A DNA stretch of 64,000 nt from Nymphaea colorata (Eukaryota > Streptophyta > Magnoliopsida > Nymphaeales > Nymphaeaceae), in NCBI RefSeq assembly GCF_008831285.2, contig NC_045143.1, positions 25,815,662 to 25,879,661 on the forward strand. The letters run 5' to 3'. A model generated the notes under the pieces. The model saw only the letters and a list, made by a program, of their open reading frames with translations, ran no database searches and was not told where the DNA came from. Numbering within the stretch: the first letter of the stretch is position 1; each line of letters begins with the position of its first letter. Shown here one piece after another: positions 10,882 through 21,051 of the stretch. A program made the translations under genes and the position numbers.

Positions 10882-12423
10882 TGTAATCACCCCAAATTTT
10901 TCTAAAAGACTACGCACTTTTATCAAAACACAAAATGCCATTTTTTATCCAAATTAGATCCAAAACCCAAGTTCAAATTCAAATCAAGCATTTCAGACTC
11001 ATTTGCCCTTCCTTTTTACAAATAACCTCCTTTTAAAGGGTGTTTTCAGTCTTTTAGGTGGGCAAGACTCATTTGCCCCTCCTTTTGACAAAAAACCTCC
11101 TTTTAGAGGGCGATTTTGGTATTTTTGGTGGGAAAGACCTATTTGCCCCTCCTTCTGACAAAGAATCTCCTTTTAGAGGGTGATTTTGGTATTTTTAGTG
11201 GGCAAGACCCATTTTCCCCTCCTTTTGACAAAAAATTTCCTTTTAGAGGGTGATTTTGGTCTTTTTCATGGGCAAGACCCATTTGCCCCACCTTTTGACA
11301 AAAAATCTCATTTTAGAGGGCGATTTTAGTCTTTTTGGGTGGACAAAGGCCCAATTCATTTTAAAAAAAATATATATTTTTATAAGCCTAATGGCCTACC
11401 ATACCCATTTTCAAACCATTTCTTTTCAAAATAATTCAAAACTATGTGAAATTCGGATGAAAATTGGGTGGAATTCAAAAAAATTCAAATTTTGAGTTTT
11501 TGGCTCCAAAATCTCTATAAATACCCCCCACTTCCCCTCTCTTGGGCAAGAGCAGCCCTTGGGAGAAACCCTAGAGTATTCTCACTTGAAGACTTAGGGT
11601 TTCTCTTGAGCTCTTTCTCTCTCCCTCTTCCTCTTTCCATTTTTCTTCTTCTCCAACTTGGAGCAAGTTACAACCCCCTTGGAGGCATCATCTTGGAGCT
11701 TCACTCAAGATAATCTTCAAGCTAAGGTGTTCATTTTCTCTAAGCCTTTCTCATTTAGAGGTATGTAATCCAAACCTCATTCCATTCTTTATTATCTTTC
11801 CTCTCTTCTTCATCTCCCCATGGCCATATGAGATAGCTCTCACTCTCTATTTTAGAGTCAAGAGGCTATCCTCCAGAGCACCGGGAGCATGACAAGATGA
11901 GATAATCTTTCATTGTACGATTAAATCATGTTATTCATTTTCTCAAATATAATCTTGTTGTTGTTGCTCTTTCCTTTCTTGAATATAGATTTCTTTTGAT
12001 TTTCTCATTTTCTTTTATCTTCCTCTCCCCATGGCCCAAGGAGATAGCACTCAGTCTCTTTTTTTAGAGACAAGAGGCTATGCGCAAGTGCATCAGGAGC
12101 ATGAAAAGATGAGATGATCTTTCATTTCATAGTTACTTCATGCCCTTCCTCCTAGTTGAATCTTTCTCTTTCCATCTCTCTCTCTTTCTCTCTCTCTTTC
12201 CTTCCTTGAATATTGTCTATATATTATCCATGCATAGTTGCTTGGTTTTCCATTTATAAGTGAATGTATGGTGGGAATAAGAGTGTGGTTTGGGGATTCT
12301 TTATTTTCATATTGATTTTTGAGGTTGAGACTTGTCCAACCCGAGGAAACCCTCACGAATATGTACATGTTAATATGCATTTGCATGACATTTTGTGTTA
12401 GTTTCCTTTTAATCATCCCATTA
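10882..12423 (+). mobile_element. Truncated long gypsy-type LTR
   Basis: It begins TGTAATCACCCCAAATTTTT directly after the copia remnant and matches, in opposite orientation, the complete 3,585-bp solo LTR at 51,952-55,536. It holds about five copies of a roughly 70-bp repeat (10,990-11,345), a TATA box, and two copies of a roughly 200-bp repeat containing CATGGCC..GGAGATAGC (about 11,815-12,125). Similarity ends after ATCATCCCATTA near 12,423, so about 2 kb of the LTR's 3' part is missing. The break falls exactly where the segmental-duplication unit 1 sequence begins. Confidence 0.7.
11516..11523 (+). promoter_or_regulatory. TATA box of the long LTR
   Basis: TATAAATA is followed by a CCCCCC run and, about 40-60 bases on, by an ACCCTAGAG-type leader. 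The same arrangement is present in reverse at about 54,783-54,794 in the complete LTR copy. This fits the U3/R promoter of the LTR. Confidence 0.5.
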
Positions 12424-12426
12424 CAA

Positions 12427-13840
12427 CTCAAAGGTTGACGATTTTAATTGTTAATATGTTCATCAATTAGTTTCTCATTTTGCATTCCTCTAGCACATGC
12501 TAATTTAGTGCTTCTATTAGAAATATATGCACATGAATAAGCATTTTATGCTTAAGTTGGTCATATAGAACAGTTTTTCTTCTGGTGTTATGTTAATTTC
12601 TTTTTTTCCCAAACTAATTTCTTATTTACTCTCTAGTCTCTGCTTTCAAATGACATCATTCTGGGTGTATCTTGCAAGCAGGACATGTTCAGCGATTCAT
12701 GTAAATTTGAAGTTCATTTCCTTCTTGTCTGCATTCTCCATTATGTTATTGTGTATTTCCCACATTAACTTACGACAGTCATGTTCTTACTTGGTTTTTC
12801 TCTTCTCCAACTTGGCTGCCTATTAAGTACATGATGTGCATCAAGCGTTCTAGCCATATATTGGTGCTGTTTGTAAGGTTAAATTAATCAGTGGTGATCG
12901 CAGTGCCTCTCTGACATGATAATACTGTGATTTGTTAGTGAGCTAAGAACAAGTTGGCTTTGTTTGATTTAAGTGGCTTTTTTATTAATAAATATTGCTA
13001 CTATTATTGCTGTTATGACATTTATTCAGCAATTTGACATGATTTTGAGCCGTTCAAGAATGACCCTAGCTGGAATTATACTTTATTTCATGGTACTGAA
13101 ATCCACGGATCCAAATCAACCTTCTTTGAATCAATATAGAGCACATGTCCTTTTTATTTTTAATTATTTTCAATATTCTGATTTTTTTGTTTTTTCTCTT
13201 TTACCTTTTTATCATAAAGAATACAACTTTTAACATTCTCTGGTTCGCAAATGATTCCTATTTTTATTGCAGCTAATCGTTTGAAGCTTTTGCCGATTGA
13301 TTAGATTTAGGAATAAATTTTAGCATCACTTCTTTTATTGACAACAATTTTTGTTCCTTGTTGACTGTTTCTTAATTCTTCTGTCTTCTTTTATGCTATT
13401 TTATTGAACTCTTTTCTTGTGTCCTACTTCAAAATCTTTTTGAAGCCTTTTGTAAGGTGCCAGGACCTTAAAGCAGGTGAGCTCATTGACGTTTCTTCTG
13501 AACGAGTGTGACTTTTATTGTTTAAATGTCTCAAGAGCATTTGATATATGTTTATTGTTGCTATTCCTTTTTCTCTTTTTATCATTGGACAAAATCATGT
13601 TCTAAAAGACTATGCTATGGAAAGGAAAGTGTAGAGCATGCAGATCATGGTCTTGTGCCAAAAGATGCAAAGCTTGATAAGTATGCTATCAGCTGTATAT
13701 TTATGTTTCTTCTAGTTTATCTAGTCACCTCTAGAAAGTCATTTTTCAGCTATCATCTCTGTTATCAAATTTCGGGAATCAGATGCATCAAAGCAGCAGG
13801 TTTGTATTCAGAGTTCTACATGTGCCACTTGGGAGAACGA
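12427..13840 (+). pseudogene. Intron-rich conserved segment of an unrecognised gene (unit 1)
   Basis: The sequence is highly similar to 28,958-30,310 and, over its first 350 bases, to 63,651-64,000. It is mostly T-rich, intron-like DNA with a few short blocks bounded by AG and GT: 13,463-13,475, 13,644-13,680 (readable as DHGLVPKDAKLD) and 13,783-13,799. The left end interrupts what is an exon-like block in the other units (see 28,904-28,964). I do not recognise the protein. A retroelement mosaic follows directly. Confidence 0.35.
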
Positions 13841-13879
13841 TGATTGTGAAAACCGGTTTTTTGTAATCTTTTTCTGTTT

Positions 13880-14540
13880 TGTGGGTTGTAGATTCTGCAT
13901 CGGAGAAATTGAAGATAGTCCCATCGACATGGAATAATATGTCGAAGAAAAGGATGCCTTGTTGAACAAGACGACGGTGGCCAATGTGCAATGGGGGGTC
14001 AAGGTGCACAATGCCCCAAGGGAGAGTACCTGGACGAGGAGGCTAAAATTGCCATGCAGCCAGCATTGGAGAGAACTGAATCTTCATTAGAACTTGAGGG
14101 CGGTGATGCAGTGGACTCTCTGACACACGCTCAAAGCATGAAGGTGCGAGGACAAAGGAGGAGAACTAGACTCACGGCTGCCCGGACTTTCAAGCTGGAA
14201 CGGGAAAAGAGAACCTAGGTTGGTCTCTTCAAGCAAAAAATGCAGTTGATGTTGCCCATGCTATCCAGGGCCAGCGACTGCATACCAATCGAGGAGGCAT
14301 TCTGCCACCAGTGGACCCAAGGAATGCCCTCAACCAGTGATTACAACACTTGTCACCTAAGGAAAGGCGAGTATGTTTCAAGCACGGCCAGTGCTTCACA
14401 TGCGGAGCCAAATGGGGGCGGCTACATGAGTGTAAGCAGCGACGACCTGCTGGAAGAAGCCGAACCAGTGGCTCTTCCAGAGCTGCCAAAGGAGAAGGGC
14501 AAAGGTGTGATTGTTACCTCTTTCGTCGCACAACCAGCCT
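13880..14540 (+). pseudogene. Gypsy (chromovirus-type) gag/C-terminal remnant (unit 1)
   Basis: From about 14,220 the translation shows a gag tail, LQAKNAVDVAHAIQGQ, followed by LSPKERR and a zinc knuckle CFTCGAKWGRLHEC (C-x2-C-x4-6-H-x-C, the form found in plant chromovirus gag proteins). The stretch 13,880-14,118 has a loose resemblance to a gypsy C-terminal chromodomain-like region and is absent in unit 2, which lost it in a deletion of about 270 bp. Several stops are present. It lies directly upstream of copia reverse transcriptase sequence, so this is a mosaic. Confidence 0.55.
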
Positions 14541-15150
14541 GTTAAAGGCAAACTGCGGGCAGCCCACACTCTCTATCTCCGTTTTGTGCCCGGCTGTGTG
14601 GACAGCGCCTGCCAAGGAGACCCCAGCTACTACGGTGAATGTAAGAGGATATGTCGGCACTGTTGGAGCAGTTTGGCCCATTGAGGGTGGGTCTGCTCAA
14701 GCCATCTTGAGTCAACAGGGGGCTCGAATGGGGGTCAACACAGGAGGGCCCTTCGGCGCTGCCTATAGACATTGGGAAAACAGGGTGCAGGGTCGACAGC
14801 TCCATGCAAGCCTGTTTATTTTTGTTGGATGGGGACCAGGCGTTGAACTTGACACTTGACAGCCCTCTGCTAAAGTGACTCAGCAAGGATTCCTCCGACC
14901 TCCTTGAAAGAATAAGTAGGATCCTTGAGGAGGGTGGTGAAAGGGTGACCATATACGACTTGGGAACCAACGGCCCATCATGAATGCCTTGAGTTTTGAG
15001 AGAACCACCGCATACCAAGGTAAGGGGGGAACCAGTGTGAGGTGAACAAATGGGCCAAGACTGCTGAGCTGGCCAAAGAGGACGACTAGCCCACATCTTA
15101 ACAAACCACATCAATTCCGGTCAGGTAAGGGGAAGAGAAACAATTTAGAT
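14541..15150 (+). mobile_element. Unassigned retroelement sequence linking gypsy gag to copia RT (unit 1)
   Basis: This stretch is more GC-rich than its surroundings and is conserved in unit 2 (30,735-31,365). Long open frames appear on both strands, but none is intact in both units. It may hold a degraded gypsy protease region (for example a frame with LDGDQALNLTLDSPLLK near 14,825-14,875), which I cannot confirm. No active-site D-T/S-G motif is visible. Confidence 0.35.
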
Positions 15151-15179
15151 TTCAGCATATGCAGCCACCAAATTCTACC

Positions 15180-16107
15180 GGATCCATTGGAGTTCATCAC
15201 GGGCTAAAATCAATCACTATTCTATTACTGTATGTTGATGATATCATTCTTACAGGAAATTCACATTCATTTATAATGTCATTCCTCGTCACTGTCAAAC
15301 AACAATTTGCTATGAATGATCTGGGTGATCTGAATTACTTCTTGGGAATTCAAGTTGCAAGGTCTTCCAATGGCTTGTTTATGCATCAGTCTAGATATGC
15401 TGAAGACAATGTTTCTACAGCACAAATGCAGCATTGTAAAATAGTGAGTGCACCAATTACTGTTTGTTCCAAATCTCCTGAGGAAATTGATCCTCCTTAT
15501 TCCAATGCTATCGCATATCGAAGTCTTGCAGGTGCACTTCAACACTTCACCCTTACACGGCCGAATCTCTCCTATATAGTAAATTTTGCATGTCAATTCA
15601 TGCATGCCCCAATGATGAAGCATTTTCAAATCTAGAAACACATTATAGACTCTTCGAGCGTACTCTGATGCAGACTGGGCGGGCTTTCCAGATACACGCC
15701 AATCGACTTCAGGATACTGCACATTTCTTGGTCCAAATTGTATATCCTGGAGCTCTAAGAAACAACCGACTGTTGCTCGCTCGTCTTGTGAAGCTGAATA
15801 CTAGGCCCTCGCTGCAGCTGCTGCTGAAATTAAATGGCTTACCTTTATTTTACAAGATCTTGGTGTCTACCTCTCCAAAGATCCAATTCTATTGCGTGAC
15901 AACATTTCGGCACTACATACCACTATCAAAACAGTCTTTCATTCACGTATGAAACATTTTGGAACTCGATTATCATTTTGTTCATGAACAAGTTGCACTG
16001 GGAAACATGAATAGTCAATTCATCACAACGGAAGGTCAGCTTGCATATCTTTTTACCAAACCATTGTCTCAACAACGATTCAGCATCATGGCTTACATAT
16101 GGAACCT
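15180..16107 (+). pseudogene. Copia RT C-terminus and RNase H remnant (unit 1)
   Basis: LLLYVDDIILTGN gives an intact catalytic Y-V-D-D block. It is followed by MNDLGDLNYFLGIQVA, HQSRYAEDN, and YRSLAGALQHFTLTRPN, typical copia RT/RNase H linker motifs. Compared with unit 2 it lacks about 60 bp in RNase H (near 15,650). Later motifs are present but frameshifted, including an L-A-D/Y-L-F-T-K-P block (about 16,050). It ends at 16,107, joined to minus-strand gypsy gag through AACCT, and has no 3' LTR. Confidence 0.85.
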
Positions 16108-16914
16108 ACTCATCAACTCATTCTTGAACTGCTCCCAAGTTTGATTTGGCTCTCGGTAGCTAATCCACTGAAACCACTTCAAGGCTTCCCCTTCGAAGTA
16201 CATCATCGCGTAGGTAATTTTTTTTATCATTTGGTATGACTTGACACTGAAAATATTTTTCAGCTTTGAAAACCCATTCATGAGTTTGCTGTCCACTAAA
16301 TCTTGGAAATTCGATCTTAAGTGCTGACACTCTTGCTTCAACCAGATTTCGGTTCTCTCACCCTTGACACCCTACCGGTTGTCTCCTATCATCAACCGGT
16401 CGATTAGCTTCTTCATGATCCTCCCAAACTGGTGTTTGATGATCATGGACTGGTGGTGGTTGGCGTTCCCCTTGTGATTCAACCCTAAGATTAGGTTGAT
16501 CAGTCCCCTCATGCCTATCTCCCACATTTGGCACTACCTTACACCGATTTATGAGTTTTTCTAATTCTTCAAGTATGTTAATAGCCATCGGCCCTTCATA
16601 ATTATTTTGTCTTTCATAAGACATGCTAGGCGTATTAAACCTGGTTTTGCCATGATTCTCACGGTTTATAACACTTTGCGTTGTCTTTTCAACCTGCTCC
16701 ATGCATTGGTTGAGTTGATGGTTTGAAGTCGTAACCACGGTAATCGATTGCATCATATGGTCCAGGTTGCTGTCTATTCTAGTCATCTTGCTATCTATCC
16801 CATTCATCTTGCTCTCCATCTCAGCTATTTTCTCATTTCCGAAATCCAACTCTGCCACAACTTCATCATCGTCTTGAGGAATCACCTCGGCTTCTGGCTG
16901 CTTGCCTTTTCTCA
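16093..16914 (-). pseudogene. Gypsy element A gag remnant
   Basis: On the minus strand the N-terminal part (16,914-16,358) is charged, with an acidic IPQDDDEVVAELDFGN stretch and an M-x-x-I-D-S-K coiled-coil-like run. The Retrotrans_gag core follows in 16,341-16,093 with MMYFEGEALKWFQWI and TWEQFKNELMSRF. Compared with copy B, one base is missing at the start codon, turning ATG-GTG into ATG-TGA. A frameshift separates the two parts. It is cut off at 16,103 by the deletion junction with copia sequence, so the zinc knuckle and all of pol are absent. Confidence 0.8.
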
Positions 16915-16944
16915 CATATTTGTTGTGTCAAAGACCCCAAAACA

Positions 16945-16956
16945 GCTCTGATACCA
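16945..16956 (-). promoter_or_regulatory. Primer-binding site of gypsy element A
   Basis: On the minus strand the site reads TGGTATCAGAGC, complementary to initiator tRNA-Met. It sits two bases from the LTR terminus at 16,959. In copy B the same site (49,878-49,889) has decayed. Confidence 0.85.
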
Positions 16957-16958
16957 CT

Positions 16959-19900
16959 TGATGCAACCTGCCCTTGTAGGTGCTCAAAAGAGACCAAGTT
17001 GTAGTCGCTTCCCAAGATCTATTGGGGCCAACACGCTGAGGAATGTTAAAAGAAAAGGGATTACAAAATTTCATTCCCAAGTCGGACACAACCGTGACTG
17101 AATATATCTCTTAGGACTGATACACAAGTAGTGGTTCCCTGCCAAGTTTCAACCTACTACAAATGAAGAATGGGAATGTGAGGCTTTACAAGCGTCAACA
17201 ATACAAGAAGATCTCTCCCTCACTCAACAATCACATCGTCCATGCCAAACCATACATTGAATCCCTAGGTCGAGCATTCCACACCCTTTGCCCTAGGACA
17301 GTCAGACAGCTTGGGAATGTGTCCTCAGCTAGGTGAGCATTGGAGGATTCCTGAATGGCTGCAAACCCGAAGGTTTGCTGGATATCAAATGCACCCACCC
17401 ATGCAGCTATAGGGGGTTTTGGATGTACCTTGCTGGAGCTAGTCCAGCACTCGATGAGGAAGAAGGCCAAGTATATCCTCGGTATTCAGCTATACTCCAT
17501 AGCTCAATCGGCTACAAGTCCTCCGATGGCGGTGAATCTCCAATGTGTAGGCTCCTAGTGTTTAAGACAACACTAGTAGTTTACTGTTCTTGTAAGAAAC
17601 AACTGAACAAAAAGTAATGGAGGTGGTGCGTCACCCGAATAGTAGGAAACCCCAATTGTGTGATGTAGATTGAGGGAAGCTATCTTCAGAGTGGCGCTGA
17701 AGATCATCTATCCCCTTCAAATGGACGGTAGATTGGAATGAAGTCCACCACCAGCCTGCTATGCCTATGATCTGCACTTCCAGAAAACAGGAGCAATCAC
17801 TGTATGCCATCAGAAATCTCATATGAAAGCAGGAGTGGAGATGCTTCACTGGAGATGAGATCAACCCCTACTATCTGTAATCGAATTTGGGGGATGCTGG
17901 TGTTGAATGGGCGAGGACGCACGCCTCTTCAAGACAGCTCCTTGCTACAAGATCGAGCTCCAACCGGTTCTGCTTCTCGCCTAATTCAACAACTCACTGC
18001 CACAAGTATCAGCAGAGAGTATGGTGCTGCGAAGGAATCAAGAGCTCAAGCAGAAGATAATTCTACAGATCATCAAGCTCAAGTCATGGAGAATGCACCA
18101 AAGAATCAATTTCACCCAAGTCTGTAACAGAATTTGGGGAAACGGGCGAGAATCCATCTCGCAGGTGTGGAACCAGCTCCCAGACTGGTGTTCCTTCAAA
18201 AAATCATAACTCCATGTACAAAGGTCCAAAAATCATGAAATAGATCTGGAGTAAGCCAAGATCTGGAGGATTAGAGGCTCCAAAAATCATCACCAAAGTC
18301 GTTTCCAGTAGGTGACATGTTGAAGCTTGATGTTGCGCATGGATTTATCTGAAATCAGCCTGTCGCAGGACTCAGGCAACGTCTGGAGCCACTCACCTTC
18401 AAAAATTCACTAAAATTCAACCATAGCACAAATTGAGCTGAAATTTGTACCAATGATAGCTGAGATCCTGATGTACAAATGCCTAAAAATTAAACTTCAA
18501 AGCAGCTACCAAAAGGTGAGTTGTTGAGGATTGAAATCAGCCTACTTTCTGGTGTCTCTCAGAACTATGTCGGCTAATTCCGTGATCCGCCGTCATGATT
18601 CTGATCAGCTCCGGCGAACTATCCAAAACAGCTCGGATTCTTTCCAAACTTCACCAGAATGATCCCCCAAGAGTATGAAGACGTATGAGCCATTTCCTGC
18701 TCAGATCAACCTCCGATCACCATAACTAAGCTAATTTTTAGAGATTGCCATCGTTGTCTTTAGAACAGGAATTCAGCCTCTCTTTCATCATCTTCAGTCA
18801 GTTGATTCCTCACTGTTTCACTCTGTAGCTCATCACAAGGGATGCGCAACAATTAGACATAGATTGTGACAGTAGGAATCGATTTTTAAAAGAGATCTAA
18901 GTCAAACGTTAGGCGATCTGCCTGAAACAGGGATCGTTCTCGCCTGAAGTCGTCAGCATCTCAAATCCTTCGATCTCAGTCAGATCAGACCGATCTATTC
19001 TTCTCGCTAGAAGAGTTGACTCAAATCGATCAGAACGTCAGCATCCTCTCCACTTCTGATCGGGTAAACAAGAAGTTCTTGCGGTAGAATATCCATGGAG
19101 AAGGATTTCTTACCAATTAAGAAGTTCCTCCAGCTGTCGACGTGCAGTTCAGAAATTCCTCGGATGAGCTACGATCTACTGAGCAACCAAGTGATCCTTC
19201 TTCCGATTCCAGCCTCTAAGCACCTCAAGGATTCGAGAGCACTTGCACTGTGATCAGATCTACTTCTACACTGTATTCGATGTCTACAATTTCAGTAGCC
19301 TTTTCGGTTCGGCTTCTCTGGTTCTATAGGCGATCTTCTTCTCCAGCAAAGTCTCCTTCGCTGGCCAAGCTTTTGGCGCCACACTTAAGCAGCTCAAACT
19401 CTCTCGTGTGGGAGAGAAAAGGTTTCTTTTATTGATTCAATTTCAAAAAGTTACAAGTTTTGGCACAGTCACCAGCTTGTATGCCCCTGGACTTTCTCGG
19501 GTTTAACCCATTGTCTCGGACTCATACGAGTACAAGACCTGACTCGATCAAATCCAAACCAAAACAAATACAATGACTCGGTCTTGGCTTGAACCCAGCC
19601 GTGACACGCTCAGGTTAGCCTGAGCTCTTGCCAACTAAACCTAACCCGGATGCACTCTTTGTTGTGCCCAGTCTTCCTTGGTCTCTTACAGCTGACATAG
19701 TCTTTCTCTACTGACCACTGACCTGACCGAACCTAGTCCCTTCCATGCTCTGCTCAGTTGACCGAACCTTGCTTGAACCCATTGTACGCTCCTCGCACTT
19801 GTCACCAGCTACAATCTGTAGGCCGCAACTCTCTTTAGTCTTCAGATTAACCTCACAACAGATACTGCTGCCCTCCGCTATCTCCCTCACTGGCTTGCGC

Positions 19901-20229
19901 CTAGCACCTTACACTTCGGTCTCCTCAGAAGGTTAACCTCACTAGCCTTCGGACTGCCTATCTCAATCGGCCCTTCTGTTTTGCGCTCTACATTTAGCGC
20001 CTCGGCTTTGCTCGACATGAAATTAGCTTCACTTCGCTCAAAACACCTTGGCCCTCCCTGTATCTTCTCTCAGTTAACCTCACAATGCCTAAAGTCAATA
20101 GCTTCAACTGAGGCCGCACTAGCCATCCCCCCGCTTCTGACCATGACTGCGATAGCAGCTGGTATCCCGCCTACGTCCTCGGCAGCCTCCTCGGCCACAC
20201 TCTGTTGTGCTCTGGGTAGGTGCACATCA
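16959..20229 (-). repeat. Gypsy element A 5' LTR (3,271 bp)
   Basis: The LTR is bounded by the primer site on the left and by GGTGCACATCA on the right. In transcription sense it starts TGATGTGCACC and ends GGTTGCATCA. It matches the copy B LTRs over its whole length. A directly adjoining GCATC (20,230-20,234) is the same 5-mer that flanks the outer end of copy B at 43,977-43,981. It lacks the 258-bp internal tandem duplication seen in copy B's 3' LTR. Confidence 0.85.
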
Positions 20230-20582
20230 GCATCAAATCAGTTAAAGATGCCTTTTTGGTTATCTCCTCTACCTTCCATTGACAGTTTCACAGATCAATA
20301 TACAAAAAAAAAATGGAGTCATGCTCCAGTGCCAAATTCTGGACTTGCACAGGTATAGCAATCTCTTGGGCTTTTTCACTCCTTAGCTTGGAATTCCAAC
20401 TCATGTTCAACGATGAAGTATCCTAGAACTGAAAAGGTAGGTGAGAAACTTCTAGAACTGGAGCAGGCATCTACCGTACAGCATATTTGCTTGGCATGAT
20501 TGATTCACTCTAAAATTTGCACTTGATTTGTTGATATTATAGAGAATGCAAGTCCTCCATGTGATCCTTGACCTTCCGTAAG
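20230..20582 (+). other. Flank of the gypsy insertion with coding-like stretches (unit 1 only)
   Basis: This segment lies between the gypsy LTR and the B3-domain exons and has no counterpart in unit 2, which lost it. Two coding-like stretches are visible: FTDQYTKKKWSHAPVPNSGL ending at a donor-like AG|GTATAG (about 20,350), and MKYPRTEKVGEKLLELEQAS (about 20,411-20,470). By position they could be VAL-like exon sequence or neutral intron; I do not recognise them. Confidence 0.3.
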
Positions 20583-21051
20583 CTCAAATTCTATTATCAC
20601 CCCTTTATCTGAGAAAGCATTGAGTGCTAGTGATGCAGGTTGGATAGGGCACCTGGTGCTACCAAAAAAGTGTGTAGAGGTATGTTACTGAAATTTTTAT
20701 TGTCGTCTTTTCTGAAACTAAGACCATGTTAGACTTTTTCGTCCTCTTGTTTTACCATATACTAGAGCGTCTAACTTGTTTAGAGCTGATTTCTTCCTTG
20801 GACTTCCTTCAACAATTAAATTTGGTTTTTGGTACAATCATGTGCTTGATTCTTATGCAATTCTTAATCTTGAACAGACATACTTCCCGACAATTTCTCA
20901 TCCTGAAGGATTGCCTCTTAGGATTCAGGATGCAAATGGAAAGGATTAGGTATTTCAATTTCGATTTTGGCCAAATAATAACAGTAGGATGTATGTGTTG
21001 GAAGGTGTAACATCATCATTCAGTCAAAGCAACAGCAAGCTGGTGACATAG
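20583..21051 (+). pseudogene. VAL/HSI2-type B3 domain, pseudogene exons (unit 1)
   Basis: Two exons can be read. The first (20,583-20,679) gives [19 protein letters not shown]. The second (20,878-21,051) gives [17 protein letters not shown], then [20 protein letters not shown]. This is the B3 DNA-binding domain of the VAL (VP1/ABI3-like) repressors, which bind RY motifs at seed-maturation genes. Both exons have AG and GT borders. Defects are an in-frame TAG at 20,947-20,949 where the family has Trp, a one-base loss near 21,012-21,018 shared with unit 2, and substitutions in the SDAGRIGRL motif. The next expected exon (VTFSR... motif) was not found downstream. The zinc-finger exons lie in unit 2 at 43,084-43,574. 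Confidence 0.85.

Noticed and set aside
10882-12423. Possible host gene with TATA box and leader
   Set aside because: The same sequence, with TG...CA ends and a target duplication, occurs as an inserted LTR at 51,952-55,536, so the TATA box belongs to an LTR.
14542-15114. 190-codon open frame on the minus strand
   Set aside because: It lies antisense to the retroelement mosaic and is not kept open in the unit 2 counterpart, so it is a compositional shadow.
20583-21051. Functional VAL-type B3 gene
   Set aside because: In-frame stop, a frameshift shared with unit 2, missing downstream exons and damage to conserved residues.
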